Shown here: positions 35,279 to 44,944 of the stretch, piece by piece
Position numbering within the stretch: position 1 is the first letter of the stretch
How the letters are laid out: each line of letters opens with the position of its first letter
From: Corynebacterium epidermidicanis
Lineage (GTDB): Bacteria > Actinomycetota > Actinomycetes > Mycobacteriales > Mycobacteriaceae
Direction of reading: 5' to 3'
Length of the DNA stretch: 64,000 bases
Assembly: GCF_001021025.1 (NCBI RefSeq)
Contig: NZ_CP011541.1
Location: 1,798,001-1,862,000, forward strand
The notes under the pieces: generated by a model
Database searches by the model: none
What the model saw: the letters and a program-made list of their open reading frames with translations, nothing else
Told to the model about the DNA's origin: nothing
Translations under genes and position numbers: made by a program

Positions 35279-35944
35279 GTGCATATCCTCTTTGTAGACG
35301 TTGACGGAACGCTGATCGACTCCTTCCCAGGTATCCGAGCCTCATATTTACACACCCTTGATCAGCTCCAGTGGCCTACACCAAGCGAAGACGTGATCGC
35401 CGCAATTCCCGGCCCTCCGATGGAAGACTCGATGCGTGCCCTGGGCATGAGCCCCGAGCAAGCTCGCGAGGCCCTAGGTGTTTATCTCAAGCACTATGGC
35501 GAGGTCGGCTATGCCATGAGCACGCCCTACCCTGGCATGCACGAATTCCTGCGCACATTTTCCGACGCCGGTTTCTTGCTTTGTACCGCGACATCTAAGG
35601 GGGAACAATTCGCCCGACAAGCCCTCGAGATGCACGGCTACCTGGAGTTTTTTGACTTCATTGGCGCAGCGGAGGAAGATGGCACGCGTCGTAGCAAGGC
35701 GGCTGTGATCGCGCACGTATTGGACACGATGCAGCTGCGAGATCAAACACACAGTATCCTCATGATCGGCGACCGTATTCACGACATCGAAGGCGCAGGC
35801 CAGTTCGGTATCGATACAGTGGTCGTTGACTGGGGCTACGGCACCGAAGAAGAAAGAAACTTGGCTCGCTTCCGAGCACACGACGCAATCGAGTTGGAGA
35901 GTATTGTTCATGAGTGGTCAGCGCACCGGCGGACTCAGCAGTAG
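35279..35944 (+). CDS. HAD-family hydrolase
   Basis: The 221-aa protein has HAD motif I (FVDVDGTLIDSFPG), motif II (CTATSKG), the conserved Lys in RRSKAAVIAHV, and motif IV (IGDRIHDIEGA). It resembles phosphoglycolate phosphatases of the Gph group. The following gene encodes a low molecular weight tyrosine phosphatase; in M. tuberculosis the neighbour of PtpA is the HAD-like protein PtkA, reported to act as its tyrosine kinase, so a similar pairing is possible. The start is GTG 35279, only 34 bp from the divergent aminotransferase start. Confidence 0.88.
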   Translation: MHILFVDVDGTLIDSFPGIRASYLHTLDQLQWPTPSEDVIAAIPGPPMEDSMRALGMSPEQAREALGVYLKHYGEVGYAMSTPYPGMHEFLRTFSDAGFLLCTATSKGEQFARQALEMHGYLEFFDFIGAAEEDGTRRSKAAVIAHVLDTMQLRDQTHSILMIGDRIHDIEGAGQFGIDTVVVDWGYGTEEERNLARFRAHDAIELESIVHEWSAHRRTQQ

Positions 35945-36452
35945 TGACTTCGAGACCGAACGGACCGAAACTCTCTACGTAGTTTTTGTCTGCACGGGTA
36001 ACATTTGTCGTTCCCCCATGGCCGAAGTCATGTTCCGCGACGCCGTTGAACAGGCAAAACTCACCCGATTCGTGCGTGTCCGCTCCTGCGGTATTGGAGG
36101 TTGGCACGTCGGCCAAGGCGCCGACAAACGTGCGGTGGCAGCACTCCGTAACGCTGGTCTCGACGGCTCCCAGCACCGCGCCGCCCAGCTTGGCGACGCG
36201 CATCGCTCCGCGAATCTCTTCATTGCTGCCGACCGTGGCCACGTTCAGGACCTCATCGCGAGAGGCATACCCGCCGAAAAAATCCGCTTGCTTCGCTCGT
36301 TTGACCCTACTTCCGGCGAGGACGTTGACCTCGCAGATCCCTATTACGGTGATGATTCTGATTTCGCCACCACTAGGGAGCACATTGAACAAGCAGTGCC
36401 CGGCATGTTGAACTGGGTCACGGCCACGCTGGCTACGACTTCGAGCCGTTAG
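35910..36452 (+). CDS. ptpA: Low molecular weight protein-tyrosine phosphatase
   Basis: The 180-aa protein carries the phosphate-binding loop CTGNICRSPMAEVMF (Cys and Arg of the CX5R motif) and the general-acid segment LADPYYGDD. It removes phosphate from tyrosine residues. The start at 35910 (GGAGAG upstream) overlaps the HAD gene by 35 bp, which indicates coupled translation. The N-terminal 20 residues before YVVFVCTGNICRS form an extra leader compared with the shortest family members. Confidence 0.92.
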   Translation: MSGQRTGGLSSSDFETERTETLYVVFVCTGNICRSPMAEVMFRDAVEQAKLTRFVRVRSCGIGGWHVGQGADKRAVAALRNAGLDGSQHRAAQLGDAHRSANLFIAADRGHVQDLIARGIPAEKIRLLRSFDPTSGEDVDLADPYYGDDSDFATTREHIEQAVPGMLNWVTATLATTSSR

Positions 36453-36543
36453 GGCCCCGCGCCCAGGCAGGCTGTGGCTCGCAGGCACCTACTTGGGGTT
36501 GGTTACCTTAGCGCACTAAGCTTGGTTGATTGTGAGCACCCCA

Positions 36544-37458
36544 ATGAAGAAACCTCAGCGTACTGGCATTTTGGCAACTTTTCTGAAGCCGGGCTGGGTG
36601 GTCACAGTTTTGCTCATCCTTGCGTTTACCTACGTGGCCTTTACGGTTCTCGCGCCGTGGCAACTCCATAAAAACACCGCACTTACGGAACGTAATCACC
36701 TCATAGAGAATTCTTTCCAGGTCGACCCGGCCCCATTGAGTGAAGTGTTTAACCCCGATGGCACGTTGCCTGCCAACCACGAGTACCGACGCGTCGAGGT
36801 GCGCGGCCACTTTCTTCCCGATTCAGAAGTCGTCATGCGCCTGCGCCCCGTAGACGCCGGCCCGGCCTTCCATGCGCTCACCCCTTTCCAAGTCGACGGC
36901 GGACCAATCATCCTGGTCAACCGAGGTTGGCAGCGACCGGCCGACGGCAAGATCCCCCCTAGCTTCACCACCGCACCGCTCGGGGAAGTCACCATCATCG
37001 GCTACGCTAGGCTCACCGAGCCAACTCCTGCGAACCCACCGATCAAGGAGCAAGGCCGCACCCAAGTACACGGGATCTCGACTTCCCAAATCAGCGAACT
37101 TACCAGTCTGAGCCTTTCACAGGACTATCTACAGCTTGCCGACGGCCAACCGGGCGTACTCACCGCGTTCCCCCTACCCAAGCTCGAAACTGGACCCCAT
37201 TTGTCCTATGGAATCCAATGGATCGCCTTCGGCATTCTCGCCCCCATCGGATTGGGATATTTCATCTTCGCGGAACTGCGCGAACGGCGTCGAGAAGCAG
37301 CAGAATTGGCAGAACTTGCGGGCCTTGATGTCGCTGCGGTGGTCGAGGAAGAACAAAGCGAAACTCAGGTGTCGCAGGCGGCTCGGACACGCTCTCGCTA
37401 TGGCGAGCAAGCCAGCTCGCGGAACTTGTGGGCACGTGATCGTGAGGAACGGTTTTAG
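36544..37458 (+). CDS. SURF1-family cytochrome oxidase assembly protein
   Basis: The 304-aa membrane protein has two transmembrane helices, near residues 10-30 (FLKPGWVVTVLLILAFTYVA) and 225-245 (HLSYGIQWIAFGILAPIGLG), with the SURF1 domain between them and APWQLHKNTALTERN after the first helix, the family's usual W-Q-x-x-R/K pattern. SURF1 helps heme insertion or assembly of cytochrome oxidase. The C-terminal 60 residues are charged and cytoplasmic. An in-frame GTG at 36532 is an alternative start. It converges on cobD with a 4-bp overlap. Confidence 0.88.
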   Translation: MKKPQRTGILATFLKPGWVVTVLLILAFTYVAFTVLAPWQLHKNTALTERNHLIENSFQVDPAPLSEVFNPDGTLPANHEYRRVEVRGHFLPDSEVVMRLRPVDAGPAFHALTPFQVDGGPIILVNRGWQRPADGKIPPSFTTAPLGEVTIIGYARLTEPTPANPPIKEQGRTQVHGISTSQISELTSLSLSQDYLQLADGQPGVLTAFPLPKLETGPHLSYGIQWIAFGILAPIGLGYFIFAELRERRREAAELAELAGLDVAAVVEEEQSETQVSQAARTRSRYGEQASSRNLWARDREERF

Positions 37459-38357
37459 CCTCGTTGAGCGCTGAACAGGACCGCCAGAACTCCCGCGATG
37501 AGCTGAGTGCGGCGGGCAAGGCGCACGGCGGCACGGACGGTGTCGGCAGTCGGTTTCGGTCCTCGACTCAACCTCGGCCGCTGCTCCGTTCCGTGCGGAT
37601 AGATGGTGGGCCCGCCTAGTTGCACGCCCAGAGCAGCGGCGGCAGTCGCCTCAACCGGGCCAGCGTTCGGGCTTGGGTGTGCCGAGGCGTCTTCTTTCCA
37701 TGCACGCACCGCCTCGCTCCCGCGACCTGAAATCGCAGCGCAGAGAGTGTGGATTCCGGCGGTGAGTCGGGCGGGGACATAGGCCAGCAGATCGTCCAAG
37801 TTCGCTGCTGCCCAGCCGAAGTTGTTGTATCTTTCGTTTCGATACCCCACCATCGCATCCAGAGTGTTCACGCAGCGATGCACGACCACCGTAGGTGCAC
37901 CCCCGACCGCCGCCCAAAACAGTGGCGCGATCGCTGCATCGGAGGTGTTTTCGGCGATGGACTCGGTAGCTGCGCGGGCAATGCCAGCGTCATCAAGCTG
38001 CTGTGGGTCCCTCGAACACAACCACGGAACCCACGTGCGAGCTCGTTCGATATGGCCTGCGCTAAGTTCTGTTGCCACCTGTTCGCCGACGCGAGTGAGG
38101 CTGCTGCCACCAAGTGCAATCCACAAAGTGGCTGCGGTGGTCAGCGTCGGAGCTTTAGAGTGGAGCCACTGCGCGGCCAATGCAACTGGTGCCACGGTCA
38201 CCAGGAGATGAGTTACACCAGCAGCTGTGCTGTCGCGATAGAGCAGCCGCTCGGTGACGGTGGCCCAAGTCCCGAAGTAGGCAACTGGGTGATGCTGCTC
38301 GGGATCAGCGAACACACGGTCGGCTACGAGTCCGGTTCCGATTGCTAAAGCACGCAT
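37455..38357 (-). CDS. cobD: Adenosylcobinamide-phosphate synthase (CbiB/CobD)
   Basis: The 300-aa membrane protein joins aminopropanol or its phosphate to adenosylcobyrate. Family signatures visible are DRVFADPEQHHPVAYFG, ARAATESIAENTSDAAIAPL, FWAAVGGAPTVVVHRCVNTL and GYRNERYNNFGWAAANLDDL. ATG 38357 has GAGGAG 8 bases upstream and is preferred over a 12-codon longer frame that would run into the tRNA-Val terminator. The upstream hairpin at 38379 lies between it and the tRNA gene. Confidence 0.92.
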   Translation of the reverse strand: MRALAIGTGLVADRVFADPEQHHPVAYFGTWATVTERLLYRDSTAAGVTHLLVTVAPVALAAQWLHSKAPTLTTAATLWIALGGSSLTRVGEQVATELSAGHIERARTWVPWLCSRDPQQLDDAGIARAATESIAENTSDAAIAPLFWAAVGGAPTVVVHRCVNTLDAMVGYRNERYNNFGWAAANLDDLLAYVPARLTAGIHTLCAAISGRGSEAVRAWKEDASAHPSPNAGPVEATAAAALGVQLGGPTIYPHGTEQRPRLSRGPKPTADTVRAAVRLARRTQLIAGVLAVLFSAQRG

Positions 38358-38378
38358 GGCTGCACTCCTCAGAAATGA

Positions 38379-38413
38379 AAAACCCCTCCTCACGATGCGT
38401 GAGAAGGGGTTTT
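38379..38413 (-). terminator. Terminator of tRNA-Val
   Basis: The hairpin AAAACCCC(TCCTCACG) with CGTGAG(A)AGGGGTTTT lies directly downstream of the tRNA on the minus strand, followed by a T run in that direction (TTTTTCATT). It insulates cobD from tRNA transcription. Confidence 0.8.
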
Positions 38414-38418
38414 AGCTG

Positions 38419-38491
38419 TGCGCCCTGACGGGCTCGAACCGCCGACCTGCTGGGTGTAAACCAGCTGCTCTTCCAGCTGAGCTAAAGGCGC
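38419..38491 (-). tRNA. tRNA-Val (anticodon TAC)
   Basis: Read on the minus strand, the 73-nt sequence folds as a tRNA: acceptor GCGCCTT with AGGGCGC and discriminator A, D arm TAGCTCAGCTGGAAGAGC, anticodon stem GCTGG/CCAGC with loop TTTACAC (anticodon TAC, valine), and T arm GGCGGTTCGAGCCCGTC. CCA is not encoded. Confidence 0.96.
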
Positions 38492-38575
38492 ATGTCTTGC
38501 AAGTCGCTGTTGTTCTTAGCGACTCGAAAAACAATATCACGCAAAAACTAGTGCACAAAACCCACTGGTCAGGGG

Positions 38576-39004
38576 CTACTTTTTTACCCCGGACTGCACC
38601 AGGCAGGACCCCTGCCATGCGCCGACGCGAGTTGCTTTAGTTTGGACCAGGCCAGAGAGCTTTGCAGATTCCGCGATTTCACCTGCGACGATATGGCCCG
38701 GCTTGCCAGCACCAGGGGTGAGGAGCCAGATGCGACCGTTATCAGCGAGAGAGCGGATGGAATCTACCAATCCGTCAACCAAGTCGCCGTCTTCCTCGCG
38801 CCACCACAGCAGTACGACATCGCATACTTCATCGGTATCTTCATCCAAAAGGGCCTCGCCGATGCGATCCTCCACGGCCTCGCTGATTGCAGAGTCACAA
38901 TCTTCATCCCAGCCCACTTCTTGGACGATATGATCCGGCTCAATGCCGAGCAATTGTGCATAGTCCTGGGCGCTTTTAGTTGCGGCACCCGGAGTGTCGA
39001 CCAC
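38576..39004 (-). CDS. DUF3052 family protein
   Basis: A 142-aa soluble actinobacterial protein of the DUF3052 family (Rv2239c-like by place and sequence). It has AQDYAQLLGIEPDHIVQEVG near the start, an acidic middle, then DLVDGLVDSIRSLADNGRIW and LLTPGAGKPGHIVAGEIAES, which resembles a Rossmann-like C-terminal half. The start is GTG 39004 with AAGGAGGAAAT ideally spaced upstream. It is divergent from aceE, as in mycobacteria. Function not established. Confidence 0.88.
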   Translation of the reverse strand: MVDTPGAATKSAQDYAQLLGIEPDHIVQEVGWDEDCDSAISEAVEDRIGEALLDEDTDEVCDVVLLWWREEDGDLVDGLVDSIRSLADNGRIWLLTPGAGKPGHIVAGEIAESAKLSGLVQTKATRVGAWQGSCLVQSGVKK

Positions 39005-39263
39005 TGTGAATTTCCTCCTTATTGGGGCCTGGCCGTGTGAGCGCAGGCGTATTTAGTGCTGTTTGTGCTCAAAATACCAGCTCTATTGCATTCCCACCGA
39101 ACAATGAACGATTTTTTACGCCCTTGCACTGCCTGAACTACTGTCCAGACGTGTCCGCATCGGCAGGACTTCGCACGCTTCCAGGGTTGTTTACGCCACG
39201 ATATGGCCCGCCATGCAGGTTTGTCACACTATGCTACCTGCATAAATAACTTCTCAACACCGC

Positions 39264-39305
39264 AAACCTTGCAAACTTGTCAATTTCCAAACTTCACTTT
39301 GCAAC
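39264..39305 (+). promoter_or_regulatory. Candidate RamB operators upstream of aceE
   Basis: Two sequences match the C. glutamicum RamB motif (AAACTTTGCAAA): AAACCTTGCAAAC at 39264-39276 and ACTTTGCAAC at 39296-39305. RamB is known there as a regulator of acetate metabolism and has been reported to act on aceE. A TATATA -10-like hexamer lies at 39347-39352. The AT-rich stretch at 39080-39353 otherwise shows no gene. Confidence 0.5.
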
Positions 39306-39428
39306 CTGTAGCAACGAGATGTTGCATTACCCCGTATCCTTGAGCCTATATACGTGACTGCAAACCGGCTCACTGATTTCCGGTGGGTGCTTAAGTCATG
39401 TACGTCAAACAACCCTAAAGGAGAATCC

Positions 39429-42167
39429 ATGGCTGACGACAAGCTCGGTGGCGCACCAGAAGACGGGTCAAACTTCGCCCTGATTCGCGACGGTGTCGCT
39501 TCCTACCTCAACGATTCCGACCCCGAGGAAACCGCCGAGTGGATGCAGTCCCTCGACGGGCTGCTTGCGGAATCCAGCCCAGAACGCGCCCGCTACCTGA
39601 TGCTGCGCTTGCTCGAGCGAGCATCTGCTCGTCGTGTACCGCTGCCTCCAATGACATCGACCGACTACGTTAATACGATCCCGACGACACAGGAACCAGA
39701 ATTCCCTGGCGACGAGGCCGTCGAAAAGCGCTACCGCCGCTGGATGCGCTGGAACGCTGCCATCATGGTGCACCGCGCCCAGCGCCCGGGCATCGGGGTT
39801 GGTGGCCACATCTCCACCTACGCGGGCGCTGCCCCGCTGTACGAAGTCGGTTTCAACCACTTCTTCCGCGGTAAGGATCACCCAGGTGGCGGTGACCACA
39901 TCTTCTTCCAGGGCCACGCCTCCCCCGGCATGTACGCCCGCGCTTTCCTCGAAGGCCGTCTCTCCGAGGACGACCTGGACGGCTTCCGCCAGGAAGTCTC
40001 GCGCCCACAGGGCGGAATTCCGTCCTACCCGCACCCACACGGTATGCGCGACTTCTGGGAATTCCCGACTGTTTCGATGGGCCTGGGCCCAATGGATGCC
40101 GTCTACCAGGCGCGCTTCAACCGTTACCTACACAACCGCGGCATCAAGGACACCTCTCAGCAGCACGTGTGGGCGTTCCTCGGCGATGGCGAGATGGACG
40201 AGCCAGAATCTCGTGGCGTGCTCCAGCTAGCTGCCCTGAACAACCTGGACAACCTCACTTTTGTGATCAACTGTAACCTGCAGCGTCTCGACGGCCCGGT
40301 GCGCGGCAACACGCAGATCATCCAGGAACTCGAGTCCTTCTTCCGCGGTGCCGGCTGGTCCGTCATCAAGGTGGTCTGGGGTCGCGAATGGGACGAGCTG
40401 TTTGCCAAGGATAAGGAGGGCGCTCTCGTCGACCTGATGAACAACACCCCAGACGGTGACTTCCAAACCTTCAAGGCTAACGACGGCGCATACGTCCGCG
40501 AACACTTCTTCGGTCGTGACCCACGCACCGCGAAGCTCGTTGAAGACATGACCGATGAGGAAATCTGGAACCTGCGTCGTGGCGGCCACGACTACCGCAA
40601 GATCTACGCAGCTTACAAGCGTGCGATGGAGACCAAGGACCGTCCAACCGTCATCCTGGCGCACACCATTAAGGGCTACGGCCTCGGCCACAACTTCGAA
40701 GGCCGAAATGCCACCCACCAGATGAAGAAGCTGACCCTGGAGGATCTCAAGCTCTTCCGCGATAAGCAAGAGATTCCAATCTCTGATGCTGAGCTGGAGA
40801 AGGATCCATACCTGCCTCCGTACTACAACCCAGGTCCAGATTCCCCAGAAATCAAGTACCTGCTCGAGCGTCGTAAGGAACTCGGCGGATTCCTGCCGGA
40901 ACGTCGGGAAACCTACACCCCGATCGAGGTCCCTGATGTGGATTCGTTGAAGTCCCTGCGTAAGGGCTCCGGTAAGCAACAAGTGGCTACCACCATGGCT
41001 GTGGTGCGTACCTTCAAGGAGCTCATGCGGGATAAGGAGCTGGCCAAGCGGCTGGTGCCGATCATCCCGGACGAGGCTCGTACCTTCGGTATGGACTCCT
41101 GGTTCCCAACGCTGAAAATTTACAACCCGCACGGCCAGAACTACACCCCGGTTGACCACGATCTGATGCTGTCCTACCGCGAGGCTGTCGACGGCCACAT
41201 CCTGCATGAAGGCATCAACGAAGCAGGCTCTACCGCTTCCTTCATTGCTGCTGGTACGTCGTATGCCACACACGGAGAAGCGATGATCCCGCTGTATATC
41301 TTCTACTCGATGTTTGGTTTCCAGCGCACCGGTGACTCGATCTGGGCTGCTGGTGACCAGATGGCTCGTGGCTTCCTGCTTGGTGCCACCGCTGGCCGAA
41401 CCACCCTTACCGGTGAGGGCCTACAGCACATGGATGGCCACTCCCCAGTTTTGGCTGCCACCAACCCAGCTGTCGTCTCCTACGACCCAGCATTCGCTTA
41501 CGAAATCGCACACCTGGTCCGCGAAGGCATCGACCGGATGTACGGCCCGGGCCGTGGCGAGAACGTCATCTACTACCTGACGATCTACAACGAGCCAGTA
41601 TCGCAGCCCGCTGAGCCAGAAAACCTGGACGTCGAAGGCCTACACCGCGGCATCTACCAATATGCCGTCGGCGAGGGCACCGGCCACGAGGCCAACATCC
41701 TCGCTTCTGGCATCGGCATGTCCCAGGCACTGCGCGCGGCAGATATGCTCCGCGAAGACTACAGCGTGAAGGCCAATATCTTCTCCGTGACCTCATGGAA
41801 CGAGTTGGCCCGCGAGGGCGCAGCCCGCGACTTGGAACAACTGCGTAACCCAGCCGCTGAGCTGGAAGACGCGTTTGTCACCAAGCAGCTGTCCCACGTC
41901 TCCGGCCCATTCGTCGGCGTGTCGGACTTCGCCACAGCCGTCCCTGAGCAGATCCGCAAGTGGGTCCCAGGCGACTACACCGTGCTCGGCGCCGACGGTT
42001 TCGGTTTCTCCGATACTCGCGCAGCAGCTCGCCGCTACTTCAACATCGACGCAGAATCCATCGTGGTTGCTGTGCTGATGGGCTTGGCTCGCGAAGGAAA
42101 GATTGAGATGGCCGTGGCAGACGCCGCAGCCAAGAAGTACAACCTCACGGATCCAACCTCCGTGTAG
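39429..42167 (+). CDS. aceE: Pyruvate dehydrogenase E1 component
   Basis: The 912-aa homodimeric-type E1 decarboxylates pyruvate with thiamine diphosphate and passes the acetyl group to the E2 subunit. Evidence includes [20 protein letters not shown], the thiamine-diphosphate motif [20 protein letters not shown] ending in [20 protein letters not shown], and [20 protein letters not shown], all characteristic of AceE. Length is normal. ATG 39429 follows AAAGGAGAATCC. In corynebacteria aceE is monocistronic and separate from the E2 and E3 genes, as here. Confidence 0.97.
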   Translation: MADDKLGGAPEDGSNFALIRDGVASYLNDSDPEETAEWMQSLDGLLAESSPERARYLMLRLLERASARRVPLPPMTSTDYVNTIPTTQEPEFPGDEAVEKRYRRWMRWNAAIMVHRAQRPGIGVGGHISTYAGAAPLYEVGFNHFFRGKDHPGGGDHIFFQGHASPGMYARAFLEGRLSEDDLDGFRQEVSRPQGGIPSYPHPHGMRDFWEFPTVSMGLGPMDAVYQARFNRYLHNRGIKDTSQQHVWAFLGDGEMDEPESRGVLQLAALNNLDNLTFVINCNLQRLDGPVRGNTQIIQELESFFRGAGWSVIKVVWGREWDELFAKDKEGALVDLMNNTPDGDFQTFKANDGAYVREHFFGRDPRTAKLVEDMTDEEIWNLRRGGHDYRKIYAAYKRAMETKDRPTVILAHTIKGYGLGHNFEGRNATHQMKKLTLEDLKLFRDKQEIPISDAELEKDPYLPPYYNPGPDSPEIKYLLERRKELGGFLPERRETYTPIEVPDVDSLKSLRKGSGKQQVATTMAVVRTFKELMRDKELAKRLVPIIPDEARTFGMDSWFPTLKIYNPHGQNYTPVDHDLMLSYREAVDGHILHEGINEAGSTASFIAAGTSYATHGEAMIPLYIFYSMFGFQRTGDSIWAAGDQMARGFLLGATAGRTTLTGEGLQHMDGHSPVLAATNPAVVSYDPAFAYEIAHLVREGIDRMYGPGRGENVIYYLTIYNEPVSQPAEPENLDVEGLHRGIYQYAVGEGTGHEANILASGIGMSQALRAADMLREDYSVKANIFSVTSWNELAREGAARDLEQLRNPAAELEDAFVTKQLSHVSGPFVGVSDFATAVPEQIRKWVPGDYTVLGADGFGFSDTRAAARRYFNIDAESIVVAVLMGLAREGKIEMAVADAAAKKYNLTDPTSV

Positions 42168-42181
42168 TACTTCGCTAACAC

Positions 42182-42229
42182 AAAAGGTGGCTATTTGGGC
42201 AGGTCTTCCTGCTCAGATAGCCACCTTTT
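42182..42229 (+). terminator. Terminator of aceE
   Basis: A 13-bp stem (AAAAGGTGGCTAT, 42182-42194, with ATAGCCACCTTTT, 42217-42229) with an inner GCAGG/CCTGC pairing follows aceE by 14 bp and ends in TTTTC. It also lies just after the convergent alpha/beta hydrolase gene. Confidence 0.85.
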
Positions 42230-42249
42230 CATGCTCTGTATTCCAAGAG

Positions 42250-43206
42250 TCAACAGCGAGAGAGCAGTTCTGCGAGTGCACCGTTGACCACTTCAGGGGC
42301 TTCCAAAATGATCATGTGTCCCACCCCCTTGGTTTCGATCAGAGTGGCATCAGGCCAACGATCGACAATGTGCTTGGACTGCGATAGCGGAGTGACGTGA
42401 TCATCTCGGCCGACGATAACGAACCCGGGGAGGCCTGCCAGACGGTCAGCTGCGGCCACTTCATCATGCTCCTGCAAGTCATGGAAGTAACCGGCAAATG
42501 TTGATAGCGGCGTTTTGTGGATCATGTCGGCATGGAACTTGACCAGGTCATACGGCGTCGAGTGCCGTTTGAAAACTGTGGCCGCTAGCGCTGGCGCCAG
42601 TAAATCTGCCATTTCTTCGCGAAACTTGTCAATGCGTTCCGGGGAAGACTCGAGAATTCGATAGGCCCGGTCAGCGATCGGCATTGCCAGTACCTGTGGC
42701 AACCCTTGTGCTGAAAGCGATTCGATGGACGTTGCAATGAGCATTAAGCCCCGAATGCGTCGATACACTGCCTCCGGTGCGCGACGCAGCAGGCTCAAAG
42801 CGATCAAACCACCCAAGGAATGCCCAACGACGATGAGTGGCCCTGCCGGGGCTAACGCATCGATAGCAGCCCGGACGTCGTCCGCAGCTCCGTCCACGGT
42901 CAGCAGCTCGGGGTCATACTCCCCGGTGCGGCCGTGCCCACGCAAGTCAAGCATCAAGCAGCGCACGCGCGGGTAATTATCTCGCAGGAAGCGGGCCTGC
43001 TGGAAGAAAGAATCCGCGGCAAGGGTGAAGCCGTGTATAAAAACGACTGTGGTCTCCGCATCATCGGGACCCAGGGTGTAGGTGGTAATGGGACCAGCCG
43101 GGCCGTCAATGTGCCCAATGGTGCACAAATTCCCCAGCCCAGGGACTTGTTTGGTCGGCGGGTTGGTGAGCCTAGCGAGGCGGTTGAACAATGGGGAGAA
43201 GTCCAT
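42250..43206 (-). CDS. Alpha/beta-fold hydrolase
   Basis: The 318-aa protein shows the hydrolase fold with oxyanion-hole segment VVFIHGFTLAADSF, conserved LMLDLRGHGRTGEYD, nucleophile elbow VVGHSLGGLIALSLL (Ser in GHSLGG), the acid in VIVGRDDHVTPLSQ and the catalytic His in KGVGHMIILEAP. It belongs to the broad lysophospholipase/haloperoxidase-like group; the substrate is unknown. It is located between aceE and the acyl carrier protein gene, the position held by fatty-acid genes in mycobacteria. Confidence 0.9.
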   Translation of the reverse strand: MDFSPLFNRLARLTNPPTKQVPGLGNLCTIGHIDGPAGPITTYTLGPDDAETTVVFIHGFTLAADSFFQQARFLRDNYPRVRCLMLDLRGHGRTGEYDPELLTVDGAADDVRAAIDALAPAGPLIVVGHSLGGLIALSLLRRAPEAVYRRIRGLMLIATSIESLSAQGLPQVLAMPIADRAYRILESSPERIDKFREEMADLLAPALAATVFKRHSTPYDLVKFHADMIHKTPLSTFAGYFHDLQEHDEVAAADRLAGLPGFVIVGRDDHVTPLSQSKHIVDRWPDATLIETKGVGHMIILEAPEVVNGALAELLSRC

Positions 43207-43323
43207 GGAGCGACAAGTATCTTTCTTAAGGCTGGAAGCTGATGCCCTAGCTTATCGAACAACCGAGTAATGTTGTAGGGACACTATTTTTCGTCCTGCG
43301 TGGTTGCAGTAAGGAGATTTCCC

Positions 43324-43584
43324 ATGAGTGAGTCCGGACGCGACGCCAAAAGCATCTTCGCGGCGCTGAGCGATCTCATCGTCAAGTGCACCGGATTTGA
43401 TCCCGACGAGATCCGCCGAGAATCACGCATCAATGATGAACTAGCCATCGATTCGCTGTCACTGGTGGAAATTGCCGTTCGCGCGGAGGACACCTTCGGC
43501 GTGCGTATCGACGATGACGCAGTCAATTCCTTCCACACCGTCGGCGATGCCGCCGACTACCTCGAAGCTCGCCTCAAAGACTAA
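43324..43584 (+). CDS. acpP: Acyl carrier protein
   Basis: An 86-aa acyl carrier protein with the phosphopantetheine attachment site in ELAIDSLSLVEIAVRAEDTF (Ser of D-S-L). AAGGAG at 43311-43316 precedes ATG 43324. It corresponds by position to acpM, which in mycobacteria is followed by kasA and kasB; here those genes are missing and ACP stands alone, consistent with corynebacteria using a type I fatty-acid synthase. It may serve lipoic acid synthesis or another small pathway; the partner is not identified. Confidence 0.92.
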   Translation: MSESGRDAKSIFAALSDLIVKCTGFDPDEIRRESRINDELAIDSLSLVEIAVRAEDTFGVRIDDDAVNSFHTVGDAADYLEARLKD

Positions 43585-43916
43585 TCGACGATTCGCAAGT
43601 CCACGATAAAGCCGTGCGCTAGCGCCAGCTTGGCGACGGCGGCGTCGAAAAGCTCCAGTTCGGCCAGAGAACCGGTCAAGACTTGCCGACACGCGATGGT
43701 GCCCGGCGCTGACTGACTACGGTGCCACTGCGTGCACCAGGCAGCTGTGAGCGGGTCTGCACCAGGGACATAGAGCTGAGATGGGCTGGTTAAGCAGTCC
43801 ACCATGAGGTCTTCCACTGTTCGTCGCAAAGATCGGGGCATCCGATCGATTGCGAGCACAGCGGTGCTGGCGGTGCACACCTCGTGGTGCGTCCGCTGTG
43901 GTGAAAAGGTGGTCAC
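43581..43916 (-). CDS. Small unknown protein convergent with ACP
   Basis: A 111-aa frame starting at GTG 43916. It shares four bases with the ACP stop codon on the opposite strand. The composition (TVEDLMVDCLTSPSQLYVPG, GTIACRQVLTGSLAELELFD) looks like a real protein, but no domain is recognised and the ribosome site is not strong. It is accepted because no other coding frame fits this region. Confidence 0.5.
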   Translation of the reverse strand: MTTFSPQRTHHEVCTASTAVLAIDRMPRSLRRTVEDLMVDCLTSPSQLYVPGADPLTAAWCTQWHRSQSAPGTIACRQVLTGSLAELELFDAAVAKLALAHGFIVDLRIVD

Positions 43917-44107
43917 GAGTGGTGTCCTTTATGAATTGTTGCGGGCAAACAGCGAGCGCTTGTTTGCAAGACGAGCATCGTCTTCCCCAACGTCCTCGTG
44001 TGCAACACCCGCCATTGTGCGCAACACCATCCACAAGGGCAACCCTCAACTAACACTTCATTCCCCCGTTTATTGAAGTTCAAGTTGAGGTTAATGGCAG
44101 TAGCTGA

Positions 44108-44920
44108 CTAGCGGGTGGCGCTGGCCCAGAGGTCGTCGTTGAAGTCGCCCCAGCGAGGCTTGGCCCACTCCCCGAAGGCGCGATCTGTGAGCACGATCCC
44201 GGCACAGGAAGCAGCCAAGTCCAACCACAGAAATGTCCCGGACTGCCCGAAATGCCCAACAGTTGCTGGGGGTTGGTGAGAACCAGTCCAATGCGGATTC
44301 TTCTCCCCTTTGATCTCGAAGCCCAAGCCCCACGAACACGGGTTAAACCGGCCATAACCAGGCACAATACCTGCCAGATCGGGGAACTGTACCGTAGTAG
44401 CCTCGCCCAAGGTTTCCGGGGAAATTAGGCGCGGGTCGAGCACCTCGGCCGCAAACTTCACTAAATCAGCGACGCTTGCCTGCGCGCCGTGCCCAGCCGA
44501 CCCGAGCAAGCGAGCTGATTCCATGCCGAGCGGCTGGAACACGGCTTCAGAAAGGTAGTCCGCAAACGACATTCCTGCCTCTGTGGCGACATAGTCTGCG
44601 AGAATGTCGAACCCTGCAGAAGAATACAGCCTGCGCTCGCCCACCGGACGTTCCGGTTCCGGGTTGGAAAACCCTACCCCGGAGGCGTGTGCGAGGAGGT
44701 GCCGCACGGTGGCTCCTGCTGGCCCCGCGGGCGAATCCAGCTCAAAAACTCCTTCCTCAATCGCCACCAGAAAGCCGTATGCCGCCAGCAGCTTGGTCAC
44801 ACTGGCTAGTTCAAACACCCGGGAGGTATCCCCACTGGTGTTGATGCTAGCCGGCGTAAGCAATGCGCCAGCGGCGTTATCGACGGGCCAAGATTGAATG
44901 CGATCGAGCGTTTCAGTCAT
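44108..44920 (-). CDS. Serine hydrolase of the beta-lactamase (class C/EstB) family
   Basis: The 270-aa protein carries the S-x-x-K motif in ELASVTKLLAAYGFLVAIEE and the following family segment TVRHLLAHASGVGF, then RRLYSSAGFDILADYVATEA (Y-S-N-type motif) and GHFGQSGTFLWLDLAASCAG (H-x-G motif). It is probably an esterase or peptidase-like hydrolase; there is no signal peptide, so it acts inside the cell. It is 25 bp upstream of the symporter's stop codon, in the same direction. Confidence 0.85.
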   Translation of the reverse strand: MTETLDRIQSWPVDNAAGALLTPASINTSGDTSRVFELASVTKLLAAYGFLVAIEEGVFELDSPAGPAGATVRHLLAHASGVGFSNPEPERPVGERRLYSSAGFDILADYVATEAGMSFADYLSEAVFQPLGMESARLLGSAGHGAQASVADLVKFAAEVLDPRLISPETLGEATTVQFPDLAGIVPGYGRFNPCSWGLGFEIKGEKNPHWTGSHQPPATVGHFGQSGTFLWLDLAASCAGIVLTDRAFGEWAKPRWGDFNDDLWASATR

Positions 44921-44944
44921 GCCCCCAAGTGTAATGAGTGTGGC

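Noticed and set aside
35760..36488. Minus-strand frame of 242 codons opposite ptpA
   Set aside because: PtpA and HAD motifs prove the plus-strand genes; this frame has no family.
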